In this document: positions 8,379-16,046 of the stretch, piece by piece
Layout: each line of letters opens with the position of its first letter
Numbering within the stretch: the first letter of the stretch is position 1
Source: SIG480 sp045539475
GTDB lineage: Bacteria > Bacillota > Clostridia > Oscillospirales > JAAYXM01
Direction: 5' to 3'
Assembly (NCBI GenBank): GCA_045539475.1
Contig: JAZQFJ010000097.1
Location: forward strand, 6,255 to 70,254
Length of the DNA: 64,000 bases
Position numbers and translations under genes: made by a program
The notes under the pieces: model-generated
Databases searched by the model: none
Told to the model about the DNA's origin: nothing
Seen by the model: only the letters and a program-made list of their open reading frames with translations

Positions 8379-8432
8379 CCGGGCAGGACTGCAACAAAAT
8401 GTAGATTGTTGCAGTCTTGCCCGGTATTTTTT
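8379..8432 (+). terminator. Intrinsic terminator after yabR
   Basis: An 18-base-pair stem (8379-8396 with 8407-8424, one G-T wobble) has a ten-base loop and is followed by TATTTTTT. This closes the yab-divIC-yabR transcript before spoIIP. Confidence 0.92.
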
Positions 8433-8483
8433 CGCGAACTTTTTAATATAATTAAGTGTCAACAAAAAAGGAGATACTTAAAA

Positions 8484-9629
8484 ATGAGAAAGAGAAGAAA
8501 AAAACGAGGTTTATTGCTTCTTGCGACGGTGTTTATGCTCAGTGCCGCAGCGATACGCCTGCTGTCATCAAGCGGCGCGGAAAGATATATAAAAGAAAAG
8601 CTTGTTCACTTGCTGTCTGATGAAGAATTTGTAAGGTATGCAATGTCGGGGCAAACACCGCTTATCCACAGTGACGGAGAGAAAAAAGTTTTGCGTGCCT
8701 TTGCTTCTCAACTGCCGTATACGGATGATAAGGGGGAAAACGCGCCGGAGCCGGAGCTTGAGCAAGCGGAGGCAAGACAAGAAAAAAAGGAAAGCCTCAC
8801 GGTGTGGGAATATACCCCGGGCGGTGAGAAAAAGGAGAAGACATATCCGATAGAAAATACAACCATAAGTCCGAAATCCGATAAAGGATATGTGCATCAC
8901 GAAAGCATATGGGTAAAGAATGACAGCACAAAGGGAATTGATCTTAAATGGTTGCTTTCTGCAAAGCTTCCGTTCAAGCTTACGGGAAGCGGCCCGCATG
9001 TGCTTATAGTGCACACTCACGGAAGCGAGAGCTATCTCCCGCAAGGCAGGGACACATATACCCTTACGGACGTGGAGCGCACATCGGATAAAAAATACAA
9101 TGTTATACGCGTCGGGGACGAGCTTGAAGCGGCATTAAAGGCAGAGGGGATATCTGTTGTGCATGACCGTAATATTTACGACAGTCCGTCGTATAACGGC
9201 TCATACACACGTACTCTTGAAAGCATAGGCGCACATTTAAAGAAAAATCCGTCAATCAAGGTTGTGATAGACGTTCACCGCGATGCAATGACGGCAAACG
9301 ACGGAACAAAATACAGAACGGTGGCCGAGGTGAACGGTCAGCGCGTAGCTCAGATGATGCTCGTTATGTCTACCGGCGAGAGCGGATTGCCGCATCCGGA
9401 TTGGGCGGAGAATTTAAAGCTTGCGGTTAAGCTTCAGAATGCAATGGCAAGTAAATACCCGGATATAATGCGCCCGATAAATCTGCGCAAGGAGCGTTTT
9501 AATATGCACGCGACGAAGGGGTCTATGCTCGTTGAAGTGGGAACAAGCGCAAATTCGCTCTCAGAAGCGATTGCATCCGTAAAGCTTTTGGGAAAAGAAC
9601 TTGCAGGAATACTGAAAACAGCAAAATAA
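8484..9629 (+). CDS. spoIIP: Stage II sporulation protein P (SpoIIP)
   Basis: The 381-residue protein has an N-terminal membrane anchor (RKKRGLLLLATVFMLSAAA) and an acidic linker of about 60 residues rich in Glu and Lys. The catalytic domain begins at HVLIVHTHGSESYLPQG and continues with VGDELEAALKAEGISVVHD, IKVVIDVHRDAM and MHATKGSMLVEVGTSAN. The His and Glu residues match the zinc amidase site of SpoIIP. With SpoIID and SpoIIM it degrades septal peptidoglycan during engulfment. AAGGAG at 8468-8473 sets the start at ATG 8484. In Bacillus the neighbour after yabR is spoIIE, and spoIIP lies beside gpr, so this arrangement differs. Confidence 0.92.
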   Translation: MRKRRKKRGLLLLATVFMLSAAAIRLLSSSGAERYIKEKLVHLLSDEEFVRYAMSGQTPLIHSDGEKKVLRAFASQLPYTDDKGENAPEPELEQAEARQEKKESLTVWEYTPGGEKKEKTYPIENTTISPKSDKGYVHHESIWVKNDSTKGIDLKWLLSAKLPFKLTGSGPHVLIVHTHGSESYLPQGRDTYTLTDVERTSDKKYNVIRVGDELEAALKAEGISVVHDRNIYDSPSYNGSYTRTLESIGAHLKKNPSIKVVIDVHRDAMTANDGTKYRTVAEVNGQRVAQMMLVMSTGESGLPHPDWAENLKLAVKLQNAMASKYPDIMRPINLRKERFNMHATKGSMLVEVGTSANSLSEAIASVKLLGKELAGILKTAK

Positions 9630-9660
9630 GGTGTGGTGATTTTAGCTCACCACACCTTAT
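9626..9660. terminator. Bidirectional terminator between spoIIP and mnmE
   Basis: A perfect 14-base-pair inverted repeat (9626-9639 with 9647-9660, seven-base loop) overlaps the spoIIP stop codon and ends 10 bases from the stop of convergent mnmE. Short T-runs on both sides allow use in both directions. Confidence 0.85.
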
Positions 9661-9669
9661 TTAAGTTAA

Positions 9670-11043
9670 TTACTTCCCGACGCAGAAGCGGCTGAAAATT
9701 TCGTTGATTATCGTATCCTGCGCAGAATTGCCGGTTATTTCGCCGAGAATGTTTATTGCAGCCTCAATATCGCTGACGGCAAGATCAGCGTAAATCCCGC
9801 CGGCAAATGCGTCTGCGGCGGCGCGTATGCGGTCTTCCGCACGGTTAAGCGTTGATGCGTGGCGGGGATTGGTAAGCGTTCTCCCGTCACAGGGAATATC
9901 TGAAACGTTAAAAATTTCGCATATCTTGTCAACAACGGCGCGTGTTCCGGTGTTCAGCTTTGCGGATATTTCGATAACCGGAAGGTCACCGAAAACGCTC
10001 TTGTCGATAACCGTGCCGAGATCGTTCTTGTTCATAACGCAAAGGCTTCTCGCGCCCTTTGCAAGGTCGAGTGTCTGCATATCATATTCATCAAGAGGTG
10101 AGCTTCCGTCAAATACCGCAACCACGATATCGGCATCGCGTGCCGCCGCTTCGCTTCGTTTGATACCAAGGCGTTCAGGTTCGGTGTCGGCGTTGCGGAG
10201 TCCCGCGGTGTCAATAAGATGAAGCGCAATGTTTCCTGCACGCAGGGATTCCTCAACCGTATCGCGCGTTGTTCCCTCTATATCGGTAACAATGCTTCGC
10301 TCTGTGCCGAGCAGTGCATTCAGAAGTGAGGATTTTCCGACATTCGGCCGTCCGATAAGCGCAACGCGGATTCCCTCGCGGAAAATCCTGCCTGAGGAAT
10401 ATGTTCCGGCAAGAGCTTTTGCGCTGTCAGCGCAGGAGTATAGCTTTGCGGCAAGCTCATCGCGCTCTGTCTGTTCAATTTCGTCATCGGGATAATCCAC
10501 AAACGCGTAAAACTCCGCAGCTATGGAAGTGAGAGAGGACGAAATTGCGGAAATTTCGCAGCCTAACCGTCCGTTCATCTGCTCGGCGGCATTCTTTGCG
10601 GCAAGCTCGGTTTCCGAGTCGATAAGGTCAATTACAGCCTCTGCCTGAGTTAAGTCCATTTTTCCGTTTAAGAATGCCCGGCGGGTAAACTCACCTGCAG
10701 CTGCGGGGCGCGCACCGGCGTGAAAGAGGGAGGAGAGAACGGTTCTCAGAACGGCGGTTGAGCCGTGGCAGTAAAGCTCGGCAGAGTCCTCTCCGGTAAA
10801 GCTTGCGGGGGCTTTGAAAAATACGCCCATGCCGTAGTCGCAGACCTCGCCGCTTTCCGAAAGCATTTTCCCTGTTACCATTTTGCGCGGTTCGGAAATA
10901 TCGCCGGAAAAGACTTTTTTTGTAATCTCAAAGGCGTTATCGCCTGAGATGCGTATTATGCCTATTGCACTTTTGGAAGGCGGGGTTGCAACCGCCGCAA
11001 TTGTATCGCTCATAAATAAGATAACCGCGCGCGTTATCAGCAC
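9670..11043 (-). CDS. mnmE: tRNA modification GTPase MnmE
   Basis: The protein has 457 residues. The N-terminal folate-binding domain starts at SDTIAAVATPPSKSAIGIIR. A helical middle follows, then a G domain with GRPNVGKSSLLNALLG (G1), IEGTTRD (G2), DTAGLR (G3) and NKND (G4). It ends in FCVGK, the C-x-G-K tail with the family's conserved cysteine. With MnmG it makes cmnm5U at the tRNA wobble base. The ribosome-binding site AAAGGAG lies six bases before GTG 11043, which adds ten hydrophobic residues to the usual N-terminus. ATG 11013, where family similarity begins, has no close ribosome-binding site. It is the last gene of the minus-strand trio. Confidence 0.95.
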   Translation of the reverse strand: MLITRAVILFMSDTIAAVATPPSKSAIGIIRISGDNAFEITKKVFSGDISEPRKMVTGKMLSESGEVCDYGMGVFFKAPASFTGEDSAELYCHGSTAVLRTVLSSLFHAGARPAAAGEFTRRAFLNGKMDLTQAEAVIDLIDSETELAAKNAAEQMNGRLGCEISAISSSLTSIAAEFYAFVDYPDDEIEQTERDELAAKLYSCADSAKALAGTYSSGRIFREGIRVALIGRPNVGKSSLLNALLGTERSIVTDIEGTTRDTVEESLRAGNIALHLIDTAGLRNADTEPERLGIKRSEAAARDADIVVAVFDGSSPLDEYDMQTLDLAKGARSLCVMNKNDLGTVIDKSVFGDLPVIEISAKLNTGTRAVVDKICEIFNVSDIPCDGRTLTNPRHASTLNRAEDRIRAAADAFAGGIYADLAVSDIEAAINILGEITGNSAQDTIINEIFSRFCVGK

Positions 11044-11071
11044 GGTTTTCTCCTTTCAGATAAGTTTGATG

Positions 11072-11821
11072 TCAATTTCGTCTTGCAACATAGAAAATGC
11101 GTTGCTCATCATCAGCGGGGGGATTTTCGGAAAGCTCTCCGAAAACAGCGAGAAGGGAAAATTCCGCATTTTCAAGCGCGTTTTTTATCTCATCGTATGA
11201 ATGGGCACGCTCTGTGTGTTCCTCTTGTTCTCTTGACCACAGCTCGCCGCAGTTTTTGAATATATCATAAAAAAACGTGCACAGCTGCGAGTCTTTATCA
11301 TACTCCGCGCTCCATGTGCAGAAGAAATCCTCGCTTTCGCGAAGAAACACTGAGCCGTCAAGATTTCGGAATTTTTCATCGGTATTCACATCGAATATAA
11401 AAAGCCCGCCGGGACGGATAAAAAACTTGAGTCGAGCAAAAGCTTGATTAAGAAGCTCATAGCTTGTGAGATAATTTATGCTGTCAAGGCAACACACCGC
11501 GGCATCAACGGTGCCGTAAAGGTCAAGCTCTTCCATGCTCTGGTGCAGAAACATTGGCGGAGTTCCGGAAACTGTCCACGCCTTTGCCTGAGCTTCAGCG
11601 AGCATATCCTCAGAGGCGTCCGTGCCGATGACCTCAAACCCACGCTCGACTAAAATTACCGAGAGAGAGCCTGTGCCGCAGGCAAGATCAAGAACGTCGT
11701 GTACTCCGTCTTTGTCGGAATATTTATCAAAAAGACCGGTGAGATAGTCTGCCCATAGCGAATAGCGGACATCGCCGGTAAACTCATCGTAGCATTCTGC
11801 GAGTGAAGTGTAGCTGCTCAT
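11072..11821 (-). CDS. Class I SAM-dependent methyltransferase
   Basis: The 249-residue protein shows the Rossmann methyltransferase order: DVLDLACGTGSLSVILVERG (motif I, SAM-binding), VIGTDASEDMLAEA (motif II), AVCCLDSINYL and GLFIFDVNTDEKF. It begins SSYTSLAECYDEFTGD, typical of the YcgJ/UbiE-like small-molecule or protein methyltransferases found across Firmicutes. The substrate is unknown. The ATG at 11821 overlaps the stop of the upstream membrane gene (ATGA), and GGAGGAAAAGTT provides its ribosome-binding site. It belongs to the yjdF-like/methyltransferase/mnmE operon. Confidence 0.82.
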   Translation of the reverse strand: MSSYTSLAECYDEFTGDVRYSLWADYLTGLFDKYSDKDGVHDVLDLACGTGSLSVILVERGFEVIGTDASEDMLAEAQAKAWTVSGTPPMFLHQSMEELDLYGTVDAAVCCLDSINYLTSYELLNQAFARLKFFIRPGGLFIFDVNTDEKFRNLDGSVFLRESEDFFCTWSAEYDKDSQLCTFFYDIFKNCGELWSREQEEHTERAHSYDEIKNALENAEFSLLAVFGELSENPPADDEQRIFYVARRN

Positions 11822-12552
11822 AACTTTTCCTCCGGTTGGGATGATTGTATATTTGTTTTTGCCATTTTACGCTGTTTATATTGCAGCTTGCTGAGCAATG
11901 TAAAGTATCCGATAAGGGTTACGGCAAAAGCACCTATGGCATCGATTATGATATCCTTCATAGTATCGCCGAGGGCGGCGTGACCGATAAGCTCGGTTCC
12001 GTCAGAGAGACGGAATTTTTGCATATTCAGACCGAAAATTGCATCGCCGGTAAATTCGTATATTTCCCACAGCGCGCCTACAGCGAGTGCAAAGCAAAAA
12101 GCAAACAAGCATATAAAAAGCGGACTTAAGGTGACGTGTATTTTTTCGGAGTCATTCAGTATTCGCACAAGCGTAAAGCCGAGGGCACCGAGCATGGAGC
12201 CTGAAAAAGCATGGAGAATGGTATCCCAGTGGGGGATGAGATAATAAAAGTTTCTTACTTCGCCGAGGTATATGGCACAGTACAGGAAGATAAAATAAAG
12301 AATACTCATATAGTTTGGAAGTTCAAACGACCATTTGCGCTCAATAAGCGCAGGAAGACCGATAACAAGAAGACCGAGACAGCATTGGATAAGCATAAGA
12401 ACATAGTCACTGCGCAGATGAGTTCCCACATCCGGAGCAGCAACATGTTCAGGGGTTATTGCAATTTTTATAACAGAATAGCCTATTGACAGAAAAAGCG
12501 TGATAAAAACAAATATGCCGATACCGCGCTTCCAATTGATTTTATTTTTCAT
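11818..12552 (-). CDS. YjdF/DUF2238-like membrane protein
   Basis: The 244-residue protein has about six transmembrane helices. Conserved polar groups sit in the membrane part: PHWDTILHAFSGSMLGALGF, FALAVGALWEIYEFTGD and ALGDTMKDIIIDAIGAF. The WD...HxxSG, WEIxE and GDTxxD pattern is that of the YjdF/DUF2238 integral membrane family, whose biochemical role is unknown. ATG 12552 is preferred over GTG 12564/ATG 12561, because AAAGG at 12564-12568 needs this spacing. The gene is first in a three-gene operon driven by a near-consensus promoter. Confidence 0.72.
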   Translation of the reverse strand: MKNKINWKRGIGIFVFITLFLSIGYSVIKIAITPEHVAAPDVGTHLRSDYVLMLIQCCLGLLVIGLPALIERKWSFELPNYMSILYFIFLYCAIYLGEVRNFYYLIPHWDTILHAFSGSMLGALGFTLVRILNDSEKIHVTLSPLFICLFAFCFALAVGALWEIYEFTGDAIFGLNMQKFRLSDGTELIGHAALGDTMKDIIIDAIGAFAVTLIGYFTLLSKLQYKQRKMAKTNIQSSQPEEKL

Positions 12553-12574
12553 AGCAGTCATCACCTTTATAAAA

Positions 12575-12603
12575 ATTATATATTATCAGGATAAAATTGT
12601 CAA
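12575..12603 (-). promoter_or_regulatory. Consensus promoter for the minus-strand mnmE operon
   Basis: On the minus strand, TTGACA (12603-12598), exactly 17 bases and TATAAT (12580-12575) form a perfect sigma-A-type promoter about 20 bases before the YjdF-like start. Confidence 0.85.
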
Positions 12604-12622
12604 TAAATCCCGAAATATATAC

Positions 12623-12651
12623 TTGCACAAATTGCGATATACATATATAAT
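12623..12651 (+). promoter_or_regulatory. Promoter for the exonuclease gene
   Basis: TTGCAC (12623-12628), 17 bases, TATAAT (12646-12651). Initiation would fall near 12658, which supports a downstream start codon (TTG 12687) for the gene. It is divergent from the mnmE-operon promoter, only 20 bases away. Confidence 0.8.
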
Positions 12652-12686
12652 ATACATTGGATGAAAATAAAGGACGTGGAATTGTA

Positions 12687-13667
12687 TTGACCTATATAGT
12701 AATCGACCTTGAATGGAATCAAGCGAGAAGCAACCGCGATGTCGTTGAAGACAGCGCGGGCAATAAGCTTTACGGGGAGATAATTCAGATAGGAGCTGTA
12801 AAGCTCGGAGCGGACTTGAGGATTGCGGATGAGCTGAAAATAAATGTGCGCCCGAGGTATTATAAGCTGATTCACAGAAAAGTGCGCCAGATAACAGGCA
12901 TAAATCAGGATGATCTTGAAAAAGGAGAAGAGTTCCGGAATGCGATGCAGACTCTTCGTGCATGGTGCGGAGAAGATTTTGCATTCCTCACATGGGGACC
13001 CGATGATATAAGGATTCTCAGACGTAATATAGAAATGTATGGCGATGATTCCTCGTGGGCAGAAACGTGGTTTAATCTTCAGGCGATATACAATATCCAG
13101 ACTCAATCCGGAGATAATCAAAAATCCCTTGCAACTGCGATGGAGCATTTTAGTATCGTGCCCGAAGAACCTCTTCACGATGCTCTCAATGACGCTTATT
13201 ACACGGCGCTCGTTGCCGAGCGGCTTGATATCATACAGGGAATAGCAGATCTTCTTCAGGCAGAGCGCCGGCGCACCGTCCTTGATGAAACACAGCCGCT
13301 TCTTGCAGAAGTGTATTCCGGATATAAGCTGCGCCGTGAGATATTCCGCGACAAAGAGGCAACAAGTGTCCGGTGCCCGGAATGCGGAAAAGAGTGCTTG
13401 GATGTAAAGAAATGGGTGAGCGAAAAAAACGACAGTTATATTACGCTGGCTTCATGTCCGGAGCACGGAGAATATATTGCACGTATGACCGTAACGAAGA
13501 GCGGAGCTATCAACAATGTGTCAAAGATTGTTTACGCGGCTGGCGGGGGTGCGGCGCTGTTTTATTCAAAGCGAGCAAAGAAGGAAGAAATGCGGAAAAC
13601 CCGCAGAAAAAAGAAGGTTAAGAGTGTATCTCCGCGAAAAAAAGCAAATTCTGTTGAAAAAAGTTGA
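12687..13667 (+). CDS. DEDDh 3'-5' exonuclease domain protein
   Basis: The 326-residue protein begins TYIVIDLEWNQ, the Exo I motif with D-x-E. EIIQIGAVKLGADLRI, TWGPDDIRILRRN (Exo II) and EEPLHDALNDAYYTALVAE (Exo III, HxxxxxD) follow. This is the RNase T/KapD/ERI-1-like branch that trims RNA or DNA 3' ends. A second region at residues ~230-270 has CPECGKECLDVKKW and ASCPEHGEY, a probable zinc-binding knuckle, followed by a very basic tail (KKEEMRKTRRKKKVKSV), suited to nucleic-acid contact. Start TTG 12687 is chosen from the promoter position and AAAGGA at about 12669-12674. Confidence 0.82.
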   Translation: MTYIVIDLEWNQARSNRDVVEDSAGNKLYGEIIQIGAVKLGADLRIADELKINVRPRYYKLIHRKVRQITGINQDDLEKGEEFRNAMQTLRAWCGEDFAFLTWGPDDIRILRRNIEMYGDDSSWAETWFNLQAIYNIQTQSGDNQKSLATAMEHFSIVPEEPLHDALNDAYYTALVAERLDIIQGIADLLQAERRRTVLDETQPLLAEVYSGYKLRREIFRDKEATSVRCPECGKECLDVKKWVSEKNDSYITLASCPEHGEYIARMTVTKSGAINNVSKIVYAAGGGAALFYSKRAKKEEMRKTRRKKKVKSVSPRKKANSVEKS

Positions 13668-13682
13668 AAAATATGATATAAT
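13654..13682 (+). promoter_or_regulatory. Promoter for the acyltransferase-like gene
   Basis: TTGAAA (13654-13659), 17 bases and an extended TGATATAAT (-10 at 13677-13682). The -35 lies within the last codons of the exonuclease gene. Confidence 0.7.
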
Positions 13683-13746
13683 TGGAAGCGTATTTGTGGG
13701 ATGAGTATATGCGGTGAAAATTGCAAATTAAGGGGATAAAGTATTT

Positions 13747-14640
13747 ATGGGAGAAAAAAATAAGCGCAGGCGCCGCTTTGGGGATCGTTATGACGGTTAC
13801 AGGGTAAAAAACTTAGACCCTGTTTTTACTGTTATTCCTCATATTATGCGCACGCGGCTTGACAGTCAGATTTTTTTTGAAGAGCAGATAGATATTTCAG
13901 GGCTTCGCAAGTTCATCGTCGAGAACCGAAAGGATATACCGGGGCTTTCGATGTATCACTTTTTTGTTGCGGCGCTTGTCAGAACCGTTGCACAGCGTCC
14001 TCGCGTAAACCGCTTTGTCAGCGGAAGAAAAATTTTTGCGAGGAACTACATAAGAGTATCGCTTACCGTGAAAAAATCTATGCATGAAGACGGTGAGGAG
14101 GGAAACCTCACGCCGGATTTTGAACCTACCGACACATTGCAAGATGTAACGGAAAAGTTTAATGCCGCGCTTGCAGAGGTGCGGGCTGAGGAGGAAGCAA
14201 CAGCGAGCGGGAATGATACGGATGCCATAGTAAAGCTGTTGAATTACCTTCCCGGGTTTCTTATAAAATTTGTGGTGTGGTCAATCCGTTCTCTCGATTC
14301 CGTCGGACTTATGCCGAAGATAATAAATAAGGTGAGCCCGTTCCATTCGTCCGTGTTCGTAACGAATGTCGGTTCAATCGGGCTTAATCCGGTGTATCAT
14401 CATCTGTATGAGTTTGGTACAACGTCTATGTTTATGGCAATCGGAAAAAAAGAAATTGTGAATACGTTAAACCGTGACGGAACGCTTGAGCATAAGCATG
14501 TTATAAATATGCGCTTTGTTCTTGATGAGAGAATTTGTGACGGATATTATTTCGCATCTGCCATAAAGCTGTTTAAGCATTACGTTAAAAATCCGGAGCT
14601 TCTTCTCACACCGCCTGATTACATAGGCGAGGATGCTTGA
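13747..14640 (+). CDS. E2/CAT-like acyltransferase fold protein, active-site His replaced
   Basis: The 297-residue protein resembles the catalytic domain of 2-oxoacid dehydrogenase acyltransferases (E2) and chloramphenicol acetyltransferase. Segments include VIPHIMRTRLDSQIFFEEQI, YHFFVAALVRTVAQRPRVNR, VFVTNVGSIGLNPVYHHLYE and MRFVLDERICDGYYFASAI. It has no lipoyl or subunit-binding domain and no E1/E3 gene beside it. In E2 and CAT the final motif is HxxxDG with a catalytic His; here the corresponding position is Glu (DERICDG), so standard acyl transfer is doubtful. Similar stand-alone proteins are common in Clostridia and have no proven role. The start is ATG 13747. AAGGGGATAA about nine bases upstream is the likely ribosome-binding site. 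Confidence 0.75.
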   Translation: MGEKNKRRRRFGDRYDGYRVKNLDPVFTVIPHIMRTRLDSQIFFEEQIDISGLRKFIVENRKDIPGLSMYHFFVAALVRTVAQRPRVNRFVSGRKIFARNYIRVSLTVKKSMHEDGEEGNLTPDFEPTDTLQDVTEKFNAALAEVRAEEEATASGNDTDAIVKLLNYLPGFLIKFVVWSIRSLDSVGLMPKIINKVSPFHSSVFVTNVGSIGLNPVYHHLYEFGTTSMFMAIGKKEIVNTLNRDGTLEHKHVINMRFVLDERICDGYYFASAIKLFKHYVKNPELLLTPPDYIGEDA

Positions 14641-14687
14641 TTCTTTCAAAGAACAGCCTCAGAACTCATAAAAAAGAAAAACAAATG

Positions 14688-14735
14688 CCCGCACAATCGG
14701 AAAATCTCCGACCGTGCGGGTTGATTATTTTTTTG
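14688..14735. terminator. Bidirectional terminator
   Basis: CCCGCAC (14688-14694) pairs with GTGCGGG (14714-14720), with an inner TCGG/CCGA pairing. T-rich sequence follows on the plus strand and A-rich sequence precedes it, serving both the acyltransferase gene and the convergent deacetylase-like gene. Confidence 0.85.
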
Positions 14736-14738
14736 TTT

Positions 14739-15914
14739 TTATCTTTTTTCAGAGATGTCGTTTACGGGAGAGTCGAGGAATGTTATGGTGTAGGTGCGGT
14801 AATTGTTGGTGTTAAGATATCGCAAAATGCGAGTCAACGCACCGGTATGAATATCCGAGTCGGAAAGCGTAAGCACCGGAACAGAGGCAGAGGTTGCTTC
14901 GAGGCGTGAAATTGCGGAGCTGTACACGCGTGATGAGGTATTTCCCTGCGGGGATATATGTCCGTCCCAGATTCGGTAACCGAGCGATATGATGTGGTCA
15001 ACCGTGTTTTCGGAAAGCGACTTACTGCCACCGGGAACACGCAGAAGGCGTGTTTTTATTTTTACAGCTTCAAAAAGATTTTCATTTGCAAGGTCAAGCG
15101 CCGTTGAGAGCGTATCGCCTCCGGTGGAAAAGTCAGAGTCGCCGTTCTGAGAAAGAGTTCCTATAGCGTGCCCTGCCGAGAAAGCACGGCGCAGCTCATT
15201 ATCATATTCGTGAATTACATTGCCCTGCACAAAAAAGGTTGCACGATATCCGTAACGTGAAAGCGAGTCGAGTATGCTTTTGAAGTTTTTACCATCAGTT
15301 ATATTAAAAGAAAGCCTTATGTTTTTGCGTGTCACTTCCTCCTCGGGATCATCATCCGGTTGCGGTTGTGGTTGGGGAGCAGCGCTGCCGGCATTTTGCT
15401 GTTCCTTGCTCGCTTTGTATGCGGCGAGAAGATCCGGGATCTCGTTCTGTGCGATATATATAAACATATTGTTCGGGATATCGCCTGAGCGCTTTATACG
15501 TATCATGGGAAGCTCGGAAAGATACGTATATTCAAAACCGAGCATCTGAGCCGTGAACTGGACAGGAACATAAACCGTTCCGGATGCGGCAAAGGAAACA
15601 GCTTTGTACGGGATTTTTTCTGCGGCGGTATACGCAACTGTTTTGTTGAGGTCAAATATAAGCGTTGTGTCCCATGTGTACAAAACGAGCATTCGTTCTG
15701 CCGCGTTATAAGAGCTGTTTACATTGAGGTTTCCTTTTGTGAAGCACTGATAATCTATGTACCACACGCCGCTGGAACGTATCGGCATCGCATCGGTAAG
15801 CGGAAGCACCGTGTTTCCTGCGGCAACAAAAACCTCACCGTCAGCACCTGCCGGCAACGCAAACAGCAAAGTGAAAATACACACTATAAGGATTAAAGTC
15901 ACTGTTTTTTTCAA
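14739..15914 (-). CDS. Secreted polysaccharide-deacetylase-like protein, probably inactive, with N-terminal stalk-binding-type domain
   Basis: The 391-residue protein has a signal peptide (MKKTVTLILIVCIFTLLFALPAGA). A domain like the copper-amine-oxidase N-terminal fold follows (GNTVLPLTDAMPIRSSGVWY ... GTVYVPVQFTAQMLGFEY). A QPQPQPDDD linker leads to a NodB-like domain (residues ~205-385). The NodB fold is visible in YGYRATFFVQGNVI and RVPGGSKSLSENTV. However, the metal motif T-F-D-D-G-P reads SFNITDGKN, and the H-x-x-N-H motif is GTLSQNGDS. Both zinc histidines are therefore missing and catalysis is unlikely; glycan binding is a plausible remaining role. The start is TTG 15914, supported by AAAGGGGTGA six bases upstream. 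Confidence 0.78.
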   Translation of the reverse strand: MKKTVTLILIVCIFTLLFALPAGADGEVFVAAGNTVLPLTDAMPIRSSGVWYIDYQCFTKGNLNVNSSYNAAERMLVLYTWDTTLIFDLNKTVAYTAAEKIPYKAVSFAASGTVYVPVQFTAQMLGFEYTYLSELPMIRIKRSGDIPNNMFIYIAQNEIPDLLAAYKASKEQQNAGSAAPQPQPQPDDDPEEEVTRKNIRLSFNITDGKNFKSILDSLSRYGYRATFFVQGNVIHEYDNELRRAFSAGHAIGTLSQNGDSDFSTGGDTLSTALDLANENLFEAVKIKTRLLRVPGGSKSLSENTVDHIISLGYRIWDGHISPQGNTSSRVYSSAISRLEATSASVPVLTLSDSDIHTGALTRILRYLNTNNYRTYTITFLDSPVNDISEKR

Positions 15915-15939
15915 AGCAAGTCACCCCTTTACACCTTAT

Positions 15940-15968
15940 ATTATACAGTTTCAGCACGTATTTTGCAA
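15940..15968 (-). promoter_or_regulatory. Promoter for the deacetylase-like gene
   Basis: On the minus strand, TTGCAA (15968-15963), 17 bases, TATAAT (15945-15940), about 25 bases upstream of TTG 15914. Confidence 0.75.
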
Positions 15969-16046
15969 TATACAAATTTTTTGAAGCTAAGAAAGGTAAT
16001 ACTTTGCGGGGAAATTTCATATTCTCACATAGAACGGAGTGAGGAT

